A DNA stretch of 64,000 nt from Rhodococcus sp. HM1 (GCF_023218075.1 NZ_JALPTB010000014.1:1-64000), one strand, 5' to 3'. Counted from the first letter of the stretch, positions 43,744 to 53,068 are shown. Notes: a model not told the origin generated them from the letters alone. A program made the numbers and translations.

Positions 43744-43805
43744 CGACGCGGCGCGACTCGGCGGGCCCACCGGCTGGGGCCGGGTCACGGGGCGGAGCCG
43801 CCGGG

Positions 43806-44780
43806 TCACCGCGGGGTGGACCGATACTTCGCGATCAGCTCGGCGCGGTTGGTAGCGCCCAATTTTCGGAGAATGCGTTTCACATGCGACTTGACCGTGT
43901 CGACGGTGATGACCAGCTCGGCCGCGATCGAGGCGTTCGACGCACCGGTGAGAATCAGCCGGACGACGTCCGCTTCGCGCTCGGTGAGCGGATCGAGCAG
44001 GCGCCGATCCACGTCGTTCTCCGCGGGAGGCGGTGCATTGTTGGCCGCGCCGCGTGGGGACAGGGCGTCGAAGTCGGTGTTGCTGCTCCATCGCCGGGCG
44101 CTGTCGCGGAGGAGGAGGTTCTGGCGCTCGCGACGCGCTTCGAGGCCGACCCGCTCGAACTGACCGCCGAGCATTTCCGCGAACACGCTCAGGGCGTGGC
44201 GCCGTGGAGGATCCAACATCGTGTCGACGTGCACGAAGGCCGCCGCACGCCCGTCGACCACGACCGGAACTGTGGAGAAACCGTTGTTGCCCAGAGTGTT
44301 TCGCATCGACTCGGGAACGAGTTCATCGACCGTGACCGTGTTTGCCGCGAGCGCATGCTCTTCGGGAGAGCCCGGCGCGAGGTCGAATCCGAGGGGCAGT
44401 GACGGCGTGATATCTGGATCGGTGGTGAAGGAGACCACGGGAATGATCCGATCCTCCTCGAATCGAGACAGCACGACCGTTCGCGCAGAGCAGAGTTCGG
44501 CGACGCGCTCACACGCGCGTTGCATGAGTTCGGTGCTCGAGGCGGCATCGCCCAAGGCGTGGCCGGCGACATCGATGCCTGACGCGATTGCCTCGATGTC
44601 GTCGGTTCGACTCTCTACGAGCGCCTTCCGGCGATCGAGGAGATCGGCGAGACGCCGGCCGAGTTCGGCCGCGCGCTCGGGGGTGGCGGTGCGCAACTCG
44701 GTGAGGATGCCCGAGACGGCGCGATCGAGCTCGGTGTCCCCAGTGTCCGGTTGTGAATCCGCTTCCGGCACGTCAGCCAT
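43806..44780 (-). CDS. GAF-LuxR regulator (downstream of a tandem pair)
   Basis: 324 aa. Central GAF-like sensor (about 85-210, RACERVAELCSARTVVLSRF ... DGRAAAFVHVD) and C-terminal LuxR HTH (LLDPLTEREADVVRLILTGA ... TVDTVKSHVKRILRKLG). The N-terminal ~60 residues are helical. It overlaps the upstream paralogue at 44773 by 8 bp, so the two are co-expressed and may act together. Position beside the ferredoxin and P450 genes suggests control of that pathway. The ligand is unknown. Confidence 0.87.
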   Translation of the reverse strand: MADVPEADSQPDTGDTELDRAVSGILTELRTATPERAAELGRRLADLLDRRKALVESRTDDIEAIASGIDVAGHALGDAASSTELMQRACERVAELCSARTVVLSRFEEDRIIPVVSFTTDPDITPSLPLGFDLAPGSPEEHALAANTVTVDELVPESMRNTLGNNGFSTVPVVVDGRAAAFVHVDTMLDPPRRHALSVFAEMLGGQFERVGLEARRERQNLLLRDSARRWSSNTDFDALSPRGAANNAPPPAENDVDRRLLDPLTEREADVVRLILTGASNASIAAELVITVDTVKSHVKRILRKLGATNRAELIAKYRSTPR

Positions 44781-45900
44781 CGGTCACCGTCTTGGTGTTG
44801 GCGTACAGGGCCGCCACCTCGGCGCGCGTGGATACTCCGAGCTTCTTGAAAATCCGCTGGACATGGCTCTTGACGGTGCCGTCGGAAATGCAGAGTCGCC
44901 GGGAGATTGCCGCGTTCGTCGCGCCGGTCGCCAGGAGCGTGAGCACTTCGTGCTCGCGGGCGGTCAGCGATTGCGCGCGCGGAATGACCGTGGCCCGCGA
45001 TCCACCGTCCGGGATCGGTTCCTCGGGGTTCGACGGTTCACGGGTATCGAGCTCGGGCATCGTCACCGGTGCCTGTTCGAGGTGCTGCAGTGCCTTGGTG
45101 AGACGTCGGATCTCGGTATCGATGTGCTCGTTGCGCGCGCAGATCTGCCTTCGCAGGTCGGCGCGTTCCTTCGACGAGGCACACACGGCCGCGAGCGCGC
45201 CGACGATGTGGACATCGGTGTCGGACAACCCGTCGCTTTGCCGGTCGACGTGGATCATCGCCACTGCACGGGAGTCGACGACGACGGGAACGGCGATGTA
45301 CCCCGCCGGACGCGACAGGTCGATCAGGGGACGGTACGTGTGCCGGTAGGTGTCGGCCGCATCCACTGCATACGGACGGCGGCGACGGACCAGTTCGGCT
45401 TCGCGTGGTGCTTCCCGCAGCGAGATCTCCCGACCGTCGATCGCCTCGAGGAGAGGGCGGAAGTCCCCGGTCAGCTCGGGGTGTACAGCGAGCGCGATGG
45501 GTGACCACGTGGAACCGCGGACGACGGAGAACATGGCTTTGGCGTACCCGAGGTTCGTGCACAGTTCCTGCGTCACGGTCTGCGCGATCCGGTCGGATCC
45601 GGCATCGATGCTGCGTACGACGCGTTGGAGCTTCTCGAACTGCTCGGTGTGCATGCGCAGGCGGCGCGAGATGTCGTTCTGCCGGTCGGCGTCGAGGCGC
45701 ATCACGAGTTCGGCGAGCCGGACTGCCTGTTCTGGGGAGTCGGTGCCCTCCCGAAGCTTGCGGAGTGCGCATGCGCGGATCGCTGCCGGATCAAGCTCGC
45801 CACTCACCGGGCGAATCAGGCCCGGCTCGTTTCCGAGTAGTTCCTGCAACTCCGCAACCGCCTGGTCGGCAAGCTCGAACGAACTCGTCGAATTGACCAC
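44773..45900 (-). CDS. GAF-LuxR regulator (upstream of a tandem pair)
   Basis: 375 aa from GTG 45900, with GAGGAG upstream. Same plan as the neighbour at 43806: N-terminal helices, GAF-like domain (about 95-225, SDRIAQTVTQELCTNLGYAK ... SRAVAMIHVDRQ), a helical linker and LuxR HTH (SLTAREHEVLTLLATGATNA, TVKSHVQRIFKKLGVSTR). The pair resembles regulators of terpene and aromatic oxygenase operons in actinomycetes. Both lack a receiver domain, so they probably sense small molecules rather than a kinase. Confidence 0.87.
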   Translation of the reverse strand: MVNSTSSFELADQAVAELQELLGNEPGLIRPVSGELDPAAIRACALRKLREGTDSPEQAVRLAELVMRLDADRQNDISRRLRMHTEQFEKLQRVVRSIDAGSDRIAQTVTQELCTNLGYAKAMFSVVRGSTWSPIALAVHPELTGDFRPLLEAIDGREISLREAPREAELVRRRRPYAVDAADTYRHTYRPLIDLSRPAGYIAVPVVVDSRAVAMIHVDRQSDGLSDTDVHIVGALAAVCASSKERADLRRQICARNEHIDTEIRRLTKALQHLEQAPVTMPELDTREPSNPEEPIPDGGSRATVIPRAQSLTAREHEVLTLLATGATNAAISRRLCISDGTVKSHVQRIFKKLGVSTRAEVAALYANTKTVTDG

Positions 45901-46032
45901 TCATTACTCCTCGTGCCACGGCAGCCACATGGACGGTGACGGCACCGGCCCGCTTCCTTGTGGCCTCACACACAGTGTAGAGCGGCGCCACCTGGGCTTT
46001 TGCTGTCGTCTTGCGGCCGACTCCAATGTATA

Positions 46033-46044
46033 TGGTCAGTCCAA
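46033..46044 (+). promoter_or_regulatory. FCD/GntR-type operator-like site (TGGTCAGTCCAA)
   Basis: Matches 11 of 12 bases of the site at 49837-49848 (read on the minus strand) and resembles the palindromic GGTCAGACC before the GntR gene. It lies 100 bp upstream of the crotonase gene at 46146. A second related site, TGGTAAGACCA, is at 46115-46125, directly before that gene. Regulation by the GntR protein at 53115 is inferred. Confidence 0.5.
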
Positions 46045-46145
46045 TTTCGTCACCCACTTTCGGGAATCGCTTCATCGGCTCTTGCTCGCCTCCCTCTGTG
46101 GCGCTAGGGTCGAATGGTAAGACCAAAATTGAAAGGATCGCCGGT

Positions 46146-46925
46146 ATGGCCCCCTCTGTGCGTTACGACGTCGACGAGCACGTCGCGGTCCTCACTCTCG
46201 ACCGTCCGGAAACTCGCAACGCCCTATCCGACGACCTCTTGGACGAGCTTCTGGCCGCGCTCGAGCGCGCGCGGGACGACGGCGACGTTCGGGTTGTCGT
46301 GCTGACCTCGTCGCACGAGAAGATCTTCTCGGCGGGCGGGGACCTGAAGGCGTTTGCGAGCGACACCCCGACGATCATCAAATATGCCGGCCTGGACCGC
46401 TTCCCGCGGTTGTACCGGCTCATCGGCGGTCTCGGGAAGCCGGTGATCTGCGCGGCCGGTGGCGACGTGCTCGCGGGCGCGTTCGGGCTCGCGCTCGCCT
46501 GCGACTTCGTGCTGGCCAAGGAGTCGGCCCACTTCGGGTGCCCGGAGATCAATGTCGGCGTGTTCCCGTTCATGATCTCCGCGCTCATCTACCGGAACGT
46601 CGGCCGGCTCAAGGCGAATGAGTTGATGATGTACGGAGAGAAACTCACTGCCGCGGAAGCGCACGAACTGGGGCTGGTGAATCGCGTGTTCCCGGACGGT
46701 GACTTCGATGCGGAGGTGCGGGCGTGGGCACGCCGACTGGCAAAGAAGTCACCGCTGCTGATGCGTCTGGGTAAGGATGCCATCGACAGCACCCGTGACA
46801 TGTCGCTGCCGGACGCGCTTGCGACGCTGCAATCTCAACTGGCTCTTGCGTTCACCACGGAGGATCTCGTCGAGGGTGTCACGGCCTTTCGGGAGAAGCG
46901 GTCGCCTGTGTGGAAGATGCGATGA
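46146..46925 (+). CDS. Enoyl-CoA hydratase/isomerase (crotonase family)
   Basis: 259 aa from ATG 46146. VAVLTLDRPETRNALSDDLLDEL, IFSAGGDLKAFAS (oxyanion hole) and AAGGDVLAGAFGLALACDFVLA are typical; CPEINVGVFPF replaces the usual LPEVxLGxxPG, so the second Glu region is atypical. First gene of the alicyclic cluster's left arm, preceded by two GGTC-type sites. A role as hydratase or isomerase on a cyclic enoyl-CoA is possible, but specificity cannot be read. Confidence 0.85.
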   Translation: MAPSVRYDVDEHVAVLTLDRPETRNALSDDLLDELLAALERARDDGDVRVVVLTSSHEKIFSAGGDLKAFASDTPTIIKYAGLDRFPRLYRLIGGLGKPVICAAGGDVLAGAFGLALACDFVLAKESAHFGCPEINVGVFPFMISALIYRNVGRLKANELMMYGEKLTAAEAHELGLVNRVFPDGDFDAEVRAWARRLAKKSPLLMRLGKDAIDSTRDMSLPDALATLQSQLALAFTTEDLVEGVTAFREKRSPVWKMR

Positions 46926-47071
46926 AGATTTCCTGCCGGTTGGCCCGGGGTGGCGGAATCCGGGGAGTTGGTGTGTCGCCGACAGCGAAATCATCTGGGC
47001 CCCTTGGTTTACCGCTCGTCCGGCGGGTGTGGTGAGTGTTCGAAGATGTCGTCGAAAGTGGTTGCTACTTC

Positions 47072-47080
47072 GGTCTAACC
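47072..47080 (+). promoter_or_regulatory. GGTC-type operator-like site upstream of the CoA ligase gene
   Basis: GGTCTAACC, a short near-palindrome of the GGT-N3-ACC form, 52 bp upstream of the ligase start, within an AT-rich promoter-like stretch (TCTAATCTTTATG). It equals the left part of the site at 53913-53929. Confidence 0.45.
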
Positions 47081-47131
47081 ATTCTAATCTTTATGTAAAC
47101 GTGTGGCAGAGCAAGAAGGACGGAATCCTCC

Positions 47132-48826
47132 ATGACGCGCGAACGGAATCTCGGCCGATACACCCCCCAGCAGGTAGAGGAGTTCTATGCCAGTGGCCAA
47201 TGGGCCGACGAGAACTTCACCGACCTTCTGCGGGCGCGCGCCGAGAGCAGTCCCGACAAGATCTTCGTCACCGACGGCACGCAGGAGCTGACGTTCGCGC
47301 AGCTCTACGACCGGTCGCAGCGGCTGGCGCTCGGCCTGCACCGAAAAGGGCTCCGTGCCGGCGACCGGGTCGCCGTTCAGCTGCCGAACTGGGCGGAATT
47401 CGTCGTCGTCGCAGCTGCCCTCGCTCGGATCGGTGTGGTGACGGTGCCGATCATGCCGATCTATCGGACGGACGAGGTGTCACACGTTGTCGCCGACGCC
47501 TCGATCCGGATGGCGATCGCGCCGGCACAGTTCAAGGGCTTCGACTATCTGTCGATGTTCGACGATATCCGGCGGTCGTCGCAGACGCTCGAGACGATCA
47601 TCGCGGTGCGTGCTTCGGACGACAGCCGTAAGACGTTGGCCGGGAGGGGCATCGAGATTCTCGAGAATCTGGTCGTGGACGCGGACCCGGATGTCATCGA
47701 CACCGAACTCGACTTCCGCGCCCACCCCGACGACCCGTTCGTCATCGTGTACACGTCCGGAACCACGTCGCGTCCCAAGGGTTGCCTGCACACCTTCAAT
47801 ACCTACGCTTCGGGCGCACGTGCACTGAAGACGGCCTTCGGGCACACCGAAGCGGATGTCCAATTCGGACCGTCCCCGATCACCCATACCACCGGACTCG
47901 TCACCAGTGTGCTCGTCCCCCTGCTCAGCGGCGCGGCGACCCACATCATGGCGGAGTGGGACCCGAAACGCGGGCTGGCCGAGATCGAGAAGTTCGGATG
48001 TACGGCCGCGGTCACGGCCACCACGTTCCTGCAGACGTTGTTGGCTGCGGCCGAACAGGAACCGGACGCCGATCTCTCCTCTCTCCGGGTCTGGGTGTGC
48101 GCCGGCTCCCCGATCCCGGCGGCCGTGGTGGAGAAGGCGAAGTCCGACCTGCCCGCCACCACCGTCCTGTCGCTGTACGGGAGAAGTGAGAATCTCACCA
48201 CGACGACCTGCACCATCGAGGACGACCCGAGCCGGGCGATCACCTCCGACGGCGCCGCGCTGCCGGGGGCAGAGGTCAAGGTTGTCGGCGAGGACGGCCT
48301 CGAGGTGGCGCGGGGGAGCGAGGGCGACATCGCCTATCGCGGGCCCTCGCACATGATCGAGTACCTGAACCGGCCCGACGATACAGCGGAACTCTTTACC
48401 CCCGAAGGATTTTCGAGATCCGGAGATCTCGGAGTCATGGATGCCGACGGGTTCGTCCGGGTCACCGGCCGGACCAAGGACATCGTGATCCGCGGCGGCA
48501 TGAACATCAGTGTGCGCGAGGTTGAGGACAAGCTGGCCGAGCACCCCGACATCCTCGCTCTAGCCGTGGTGGGAATGCCGGACGAGCGGCTCGGGGAGAA
48601 GGTGTGCTGCTACGTGGTGCCCAAGGAGGAGCAGAACCCTCCCACGCTGGACCATCTCCGCAACTACTTGCTCGATCGGGGAGTTGCGATTCAGAAGACC
48701 CCTGAACGCGTCGAGGTGGTCGCCGAGTTGCCCATGACCGCCACCGGGAAGATCCAGAAACACATCCTCCGCAAGCGTATCGCGGCAGAGTTGGCTGCCG
48801 GTTCCCTGGAACAGAGCACGCGCTGA
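47132..48826 (+). CDS. AMP-forming acyl-CoA ligase, cyclohexanecarboxylate-CoA-ligase-like
   Basis: 564 aa. ANL ligase with VYTSGTTSRPKGCLHTF loop, FSRSGDLGVMDADGFVRVTG, RTKDIVIRGGMNISVREVE hinge and C-terminal Lys in MTATGKIQKHILRK. The N-terminal extension (GRYTPQQVEEFYASGQWADE) is typical of AliA-like and related ligases. In a cluster with BadH-, BadI- and BadK-like genes, activation of a cyclohexane- or cyclohexene-carboxylate is the natural role. Its own promoter with a GGTC-type site and a terminator show it is a single-gene unit. Confidence 0.85.
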   Translation: MTRERNLGRYTPQQVEEFYASGQWADENFTDLLRARAESSPDKIFVTDGTQELTFAQLYDRSQRLALGLHRKGLRAGDRVAVQLPNWAEFVVVAAALARIGVVTVPIMPIYRTDEVSHVVADASIRMAIAPAQFKGFDYLSMFDDIRRSSQTLETIIAVRASDDSRKTLAGRGIEILENLVVDADPDVIDTELDFRAHPDDPFVIVYTSGTTSRPKGCLHTFNTYASGARALKTAFGHTEADVQFGPSPITHTTGLVTSVLVPLLSGAATHIMAEWDPKRGLAEIEKFGCTAAVTATTFLQTLLAAAEQEPDADLSSLRVWVCAGSPIPAAVVEKAKSDLPATTVLSLYGRSENLTTTTCTIEDDPSRAITSDGAALPGAEVKVVGEDGLEVARGSEGDIAYRGPSHMIEYLNRPDDTAELFTPEGFSRSGDLGVMDADGFVRVTGRTKDIVIRGGMNISVREVEDKLAEHPDILALAVVGMPDERLGEKVCCYVVPKEEQNPPTLDHLRNYLLDRGVAIQKTPERVEVVAELPMTATGKIQKHILRKRIAAELAAGSLEQSTR

Positions 48827-48834
48827 CCACGAAT

Positions 48835-48869
48835 GAGCGGCCCCTCGTCCATGTGTCGAGGGGTCGCTC
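48835..48869 (+). terminator. Terminator after the CoA ligase gene
   Basis: A 13-bp stem (GAGCGGCCCCTCG at 48835-48847 with CGAGGGGTCGCTC at 48857-48869, one G-T pair) nine bases after the stop codon, followed by a G/T-rich run. Confidence 0.75.
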
Positions 48870-48958
48870 GGTTGTGCAGATGCGAAGAATGTCGTCGGAA
48901 TCTGAAGTGTGAGTGGCGGTCCCCGAATACGGGACCTCGGAACCCGATCGGCGGGCTG

Positions 48959-49375
48959 TCAGGCCCCGGTGACGACGACCGTTGCCGAACCGGTGACAAC
49001 CGGTCCCTTTGCTCCGGAGACGACGAGATCGAGATCGGCCCGTGTCTCCCCGTCGGTGTCGGTGATCGCCGTGATCGTCCCACCGACGGTCAGGGTGTCG
49101 CCCAGGAACACCGGGGCGACGAAGCGGACGCCGAAGGAACGGACGTGCTCGACGCCGAATGTGTCGGAGAGCCAACCGGCCAGGATCCCGGCCTGCATCT
49201 GACCCATCGCGATGACGCCCGGGAACCCGGATGTTGCAACGAACTCTGGATCGTGGTGCAGAGGATTGAAATCGCCTCCGGCACCGGCGAATCGCACGAT
49301 GTCCGTCTGGGTGATCGGGCCGATCACGCGCGTGTCGGCGACTGTGCCGATGTGGGCCTTCACGGGTGCTCTCAT
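48959..49375 (-). CDS. MaoC-like hydratase subunit (catalytic)
   Basis: 138 aa from ATG 49375, overlapping the previous stop (ATGA). A single hot-dog domain with the catalytic Asp/His pair of (R)-specific enoyl-CoA hydratases in GAGGDFNPLHHDPEFVATSG, then VIAMGQMQAGIL. Single-hot-dog MaoC proteins work as heterodimers with a non-catalytic partner, as in steroid side-chain hydratases and HadAB; the partner is encoded immediately upstream at 49372. It would hydrate a bulky enoyl-CoA. Confidence 0.87.
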   Translation of the reverse strand: MRAPVKAHIGTVADTRVIGPITQTDIVRFAGAGGDFNPLHHDPEFVATSGFPGVIAMGQMQAGILAGWLSDTFGVEHVRSFGVRFVAPVFLGDTLTVGGTITAITDTDGETRADLDLVVSGAKGPVVTGSATVVVTGA

Positions 49376-49824
49376 CGTTGTTCTCCTCGCTCGATCAGCA
49401 CTTCCTCCAGTCGCACCACCGGATCGCCGTCGGTGTCGACGTATTCGGTCTCCAGCGTCACGATGCGCATCGATCCGCCGCGCTTGCCTTCGCGCTGCAC
49501 GTCGTCGACGATGCGCCGCGTGCCGACGACGTGGTCGCCGGCAATCAGGGGTCGCAGATATGTCCACTTGACCGAGCCCACAACCACTCGTTCGAGTGCC
49601 AGGCCGAGTGTGTCGACGAACTTGCGCTGGTCGCGCTGATGGCCGGCGACGACCGTGTGGGTGAGGGTCGCGGGCACATCGGCGAATCCGGCTGCCTGGG
49701 CGGCATCCCGGTCCGTGTGGGCGGGATCGGTGGTGAACGTCGCGCGGACGAACTCGCGGATCTTGCCGCGTTCGATGTCGTAGTCGACTCGGTCCAGCTC
49801 TCCGACGCTGAGCGGTTCTGTCAT
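49372..49824 (-). CDS. MaoC-like hydratase partner subunit (FAS1-type N-terminal hot-dog)
   Basis: 150 aa. A hot-dog domain beginning VDYDIERGKIREFVRATFTTDPAHTDRDAAQAAGFADVPATL, the pattern of the non-catalytic N-terminal half of double-hot-dog hydratases. No Asp/His catalytic pair is visible. It overlaps the catalytic subunit gene by 4 nt, so an obligate heteromer is likely. Its start faces the acyl-CoA dehydrogenase gene at 49887 across a 62-bp divergent promoter containing a GGTC-type site. Confidence 0.85.
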   Translation of the reverse strand: MTEPLSVGELDRVDYDIERGKIREFVRATFTTDPAHTDRDAAQAAGFADVPATLTHTVVAGHQRDQRKFVDTLGLALERVVVGSVKWTYLRPLIAGDHVVGTRRIVDDVQREGKRGGSMRIVTLETEYVDTDGDPVVRLEEVLIERGEQR

Positions 49825-49836
49825 CGGGCCTCCTTT

Positions 49837-49848
49837 TTGGACTGACCT
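49837..49848 (-). promoter_or_regulatory. GGTC-type operator in the divergent hydratase/dehydrogenase promoter
   Basis: Minus-strand reading AGGTCAGTCCAA, 11/12 identical to the site at 46033-46044. It lies in a 62-bp intergenic region next to TATAGTATCATT, a likely -10 area, so one bound protein could repress both directions. The GntR/FCD protein at 53115 is the best candidate. Confidence 0.55.
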
Positions 49849-49886
49849 ATAGTATCATTCGGCCTAAATATGTGAGGAGGGGTTCC

Positions 49887-51062
49887 ATGGAACTCGCTGA
49901 TTCCCCGGACGAAGCCCGGTTCCGCGCAGAAGTCCGAGAATGGGCCGAGGCTGCTGTCGCAACGCTGCCCTGGCCCGAGCCGGTCGATCTGGTCGACAAG
50001 GTCCCGTTCTGGCAGCAATGGCAACGGTTGCTCTTCGACGCCGGCTACGGAGGCATGTCCTGGCCGAAGGAATACGGAGGGCAGGCCGCCGACCCGATCC
50101 GCAAAGCCATCTTCACCGAGGAGATGGATCGTGTGGGGGCGCCGGAGCGACTCAACACGATCGGTGAGGATTTCGCCGGTCCCACCATCATCGACTTCGG
50201 CACACCGGCTCAGAAGGAGCGGTTCCTCCGCCCGATCCTCACCGGAGAAGAAATCTGGTGCCAGTTGTTCTCCGAACCGGAAGCCGGGTCCGACCTCGCG
50301 TCACTGCGCACCAAGGCCACGAAGGTCGACGGCGGATGGAAGATCAACGGACAGAAGATCTGGACCAGCCGAGCGCACATCGCAGCGCATGCCATCCTGC
50401 TCGCGCGCACGGGCGGGGGACCACGCCACAAAGGCATCACCTTCTTCCTGGTTCCCATGGACAGCGAGGGAATCACGGTTCGCCCGCTCGCCCACATGCT
50501 CGGTGAGGCCGAATTCAATGAGGTCTTCCTCGACGACGTGTTCATCCCCGACGATCTCGTCGTCGGCGATGTCGACGGCGGGTGGAAGGTGGCCATGGGC
50601 ACGCTCGCCTACGAGCGAGTGGCGATCGCCACGGGTCGGGTCAACACCAAACGGGCCGTCGACGATATCGTCGGCGACATCGCCGGGATGACCGACGAGT
50701 CGGGGCGCCCGCTCGGTGCCGATCCGGTGATCCGGCAGAAGGTCGCGGACCTCTACGGCCGTGCGCTCGTGCACTATCTCATCGGCCAGCGTGTGATCAC
50801 GTTGGCGGCGAACGACGGACCACCGGGCCCGGTGACGTCGATCGGCAAGCTGTACTTCTGCCCGCTCGTCGAAGAATTGGCGGACTTCCGGCTGTCCCTC
50901 GAGCCCGCCGGCGGCCAGTTCGCGCTCGACGACGAGCAGCAGCGTACGTCACGTTGGCTCCGGCTGGCGTATCAGGCGCGCGGCACTGCCATCGCGGGTG
51001 GTTCCACCTTCATCCAGCGCAACATCGTCGCCGAGCGCATGCTCGAGATGCCGAGGAGCTGA
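49887..51062 (+). CDS. Acyl-CoA dehydrogenase, probable alpha-type subunit of a heteromeric enzyme
   Basis: 391 aa from ATG 49887, with GAGGAGGGG upstream. CQLFSEPEAGSDLASLRTKA, INGQKIWTSRAHIA and the end STFIQRNIVAERMLEMPR are the marks of the larger FadE subunit found in alpha2beta2 steroid-type acyl-CoA dehydrogenases. The smaller partner type is encoded at 54001. The YEGT-type Glu loop is replaced by GGSTF. It is co-transcribed with the ligase at 51065. A bulky or ring-containing acyl-CoA substrate is inferred from the subfamily. Confidence 0.87.
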   Translation: MELADSPDEARFRAEVREWAEAAVATLPWPEPVDLVDKVPFWQQWQRLLFDAGYGGMSWPKEYGGQAADPIRKAIFTEEMDRVGAPERLNTIGEDFAGPTIIDFGTPAQKERFLRPILTGEEIWCQLFSEPEAGSDLASLRTKATKVDGGWKINGQKIWTSRAHIAAHAILLARTGGGPRHKGITFFLVPMDSEGITVRPLAHMLGEAEFNEVFLDDVFIPDDLVVGDVDGGWKVAMGTLAYERVAIATGRVNTKRAVDDIVGDIAGMTDESGRPLGADPVIRQKVADLYGRALVHYLIGQRVITLAANDGPPGPVTSIGKLYFCPLVEELADFRLSLEPAGGQFALDDEQQRTSRWLRLAYQARGTAIAGGSTFIQRNIVAERMLEMPRS

Positions 51063-51064
51063 CA

Positions 51065-53023
51065 ATGTCCGACTACACGTGGATCCCCACTGCCGACTAT
51101 GTCGACAACGCCAACGTAACGCGGCTCGCTCGCGCGCACGGTCTCGGCGGTCTCGACGAGTTGCGTACCCGGTCCGTCGCCGACGTGCGGTGGTACTGGG
51201 ATGCGGTGGTCCGTGATCTCGGGCTGCCGTTCCAGGTGCCGTACCGCGAGGTGCTCGATACCTCCCGCGGCATCGAGCATCCCGACTGGTTCGTCGGCGG
51301 ACGGACGAACGTCGTCGATGCGTGCCTGCAGCGCTGGGTCGCCGATCCGGGGGCGGCCGATCGGCTCGCCGTCGTGCACGAGGCGGAGGACGGAACTGTC
51401 CGCACGTCGACGTATCGCGAGTTGGACGCGGAGGTGGAGCGTGCGGCCGCCGGACTGCGAGAGTTGGGGGTGGGCCGGGGCGATGCTGTCGCCTTGTTTC
51501 TGCCGATGATTCCCGAGGCGGTCGTGTCGGTGTACGCAGTCGCCCGGCTCGGTGCGGTTCTCGTGCCGCTCTTCTCGGGGTTTGCTCCCAGCGCGATCGC
51601 GTCCCGCATTCAGGACGCCGATGCGAAAGTGGTGGTCGTCGCGGACGGCACCGTACGCCGAGGCAAGTCGATCGCGATGAAGCCGGCCCTCGACGAGGCT
51701 CTGAAGACCTGCCCCACGGTGCAGTCGGTGGTCGTGGTCGACAACCTCGGTACCGGAACGGGATCGGGTGGACACGAGATTTCGTGGGCCGGGTTGCTCG
51801 CGGGCGGGGGCACAGTTCCGATCGAGGGGATGGACGCCTCCGAGCCGTTCGCGCTGGCCTACACGTCCGGTACGACGGGCAAGCCCAAGGGTGCGGTCCA
51901 TACCCACGCCGGGTTCCTGGTGAAGACGGCGAGCGAGGTGGCGTACTCGTTCGATCTGAAACCGGGCGGGGTGTTCTGCTGGATCACCGATATGGGCTGG
52001 ATCATGGGTCCGTTGTCGATTGTCGGCACGCATGCCAATGGTGGGACGCTGCTGCTGTACGAGGGCTCGCCGGACGTTCCGGATCGGGACCGGTTGTGGC
52101 AGTTGACCGAACGGCATCGGGTGACGATGCTGGGTGTTTCTCCGACCCTCGTCCGGACGCTGCGTGGGCAGGCCAGTGATGTTGCCGCGCGGTACGACTT
52201 GTCCTCGGTGCACACGATCGGCTCGACCGGGGAGCCGTGGGATCCGGACTCGTACGAGTGGCTCGCGCGTGAGGTGTTCGGCGGCCGTGTCCCGATCATC
52301 AATTTCTCCGGCGGTACCGAGGTGGGCGGATCGTTCCTCGCACCGTATCCGGTGCAACCGATCCGGAGTTGCTCGCTGGGTGGTCCGTCGCTGGGTATGG
52401 ATGTGGACGTCGTCGACGACGCGGGACGGTCGCTGCGCGGTGAGCAGGGTGAGTTGGTGTGCCGGCAGCCGTGGCCGTCGATGACCCGGGGGGTGTGGAA
52501 GGACGAGGAGCGGTATCTCGACGCGTACTGGTCGACGTTCCCCGGTATGTGGCGGCACGGAGACTATGCGCTGGTCGACAGCGACGGACAGTGGTACATC
52601 CGGGGCCGGTCCGACGACGTCATGAACGTGGCCGGCAAGCGCCTGGCCCCGGCGGAGGTCGAGGCGGTTCTGACCGCGCACCCGGCGGTGTCGGAGGCCG
52701 CTGCGGTCGGTGTTCCGGACCCGAAGAAGGGGGAAACGGTCTGGGCGTTCTGGGTGCCCCGCGCGGATGCGGACGGGGTGGACATCTCGGGGGAGCTGGT
52801 GTCCCGTGTGGCCGCAGAGTTGGGTAAGCCGTTTGCTCCCAGCGTGGTTCATCGAGTGTCGCGTCTGCCGAAGACGCGGTCGGCGAAGATTTTGCGCCGC
52901 GCGGTGCGGGCGGCAGCGTTGGGTACTGATCCCGGTGACCTGTCCGGTGCCGAGAACCCTGAGGCGGTGGAGGAGATCCGTGCCGTGGTGACCGGTGTCG
53001 AGCCGGGTGCCGGACGGGGGTAG
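51065..53023 (+). CDS. Acetyl-CoA-synthetase-like acyl-CoA ligase
   Basis: 652 aa. Long form of the ANL family with the Acs N-terminal domain (WYWDAVVRDLGLPFQVPYREVLD, then WFVGGRTNVVDACLQRW). LAYTSGTTGKPKGAVHTHAG is the phosphate loop, and KTRSAKILRRAVR holds the catalytic Lys, with Ala where Acs has Gly. Starts two bases after the dehydrogenase stop and is followed by a hairpin, so the two form an operon. It probably activates a larger acid than acetate; related long ligases act on steroid and branched acids. Confidence 0.87.
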   Translation: MSDYTWIPTADYVDNANVTRLARAHGLGGLDELRTRSVADVRWYWDAVVRDLGLPFQVPYREVLDTSRGIEHPDWFVGGRTNVVDACLQRWVADPGAADRLAVVHEAEDGTVRTSTYRELDAEVERAAAGLRELGVGRGDAVALFLPMIPEAVVSVYAVARLGAVLVPLFSGFAPSAIASRIQDADAKVVVVADGTVRRGKSIAMKPALDEALKTCPTVQSVVVVDNLGTGTGSGGHEISWAGLLAGGGTVPIEGMDASEPFALAYTSGTTGKPKGAVHTHAGFLVKTASEVAYSFDLKPGGVFCWITDMGWIMGPLSIVGTHANGGTLLLYEGSPDVPDRDRLWQLTERHRVTMLGVSPTLVRTLRGQASDVAARYDLSSVHTIGSTGEPWDPDSYEWLAREVFGGRVPIINFSGGTEVGGSFLAPYPVQPIRSCSLGGPSLGMDVDVVDDAGRSLRGEQGELVCRQPWPSMTRGVWKDEERYLDAYWSTFPGMWRHGDYALVDSDGQWYIRGRSDDVMNVAGKRLAPAEVEAVLTAHPAVSEAAAVGVPDPKKGETVWAFWVPRADADGVDISGELVSRVAAELGKPFAPSVVHRVSRLPKTRSAKILRRAVRAAALGTDPGDLSGAENPEAVEEIRAVVTGVEPGAGRG

Positions 53024-53029
53024 GTAATG

Positions 53030-53068
53030 CGATGGCCGCCCGTACCGAATCGGTATGGGCGGCCATCG
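53030..53068. terminator. Terminator between convergent ligase and GntR genes
   Basis: A long, almost perfect hairpin: CGATGGCCGCCC (53030-53041) pairs with GGGCGGCCATCG (53057-53068), with inner TACCGA/TCGGTA pairing. It lies six bases after the ligase stop and before the stop of the minus-strand GntR gene, so it can serve both. Confidence 0.83.
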
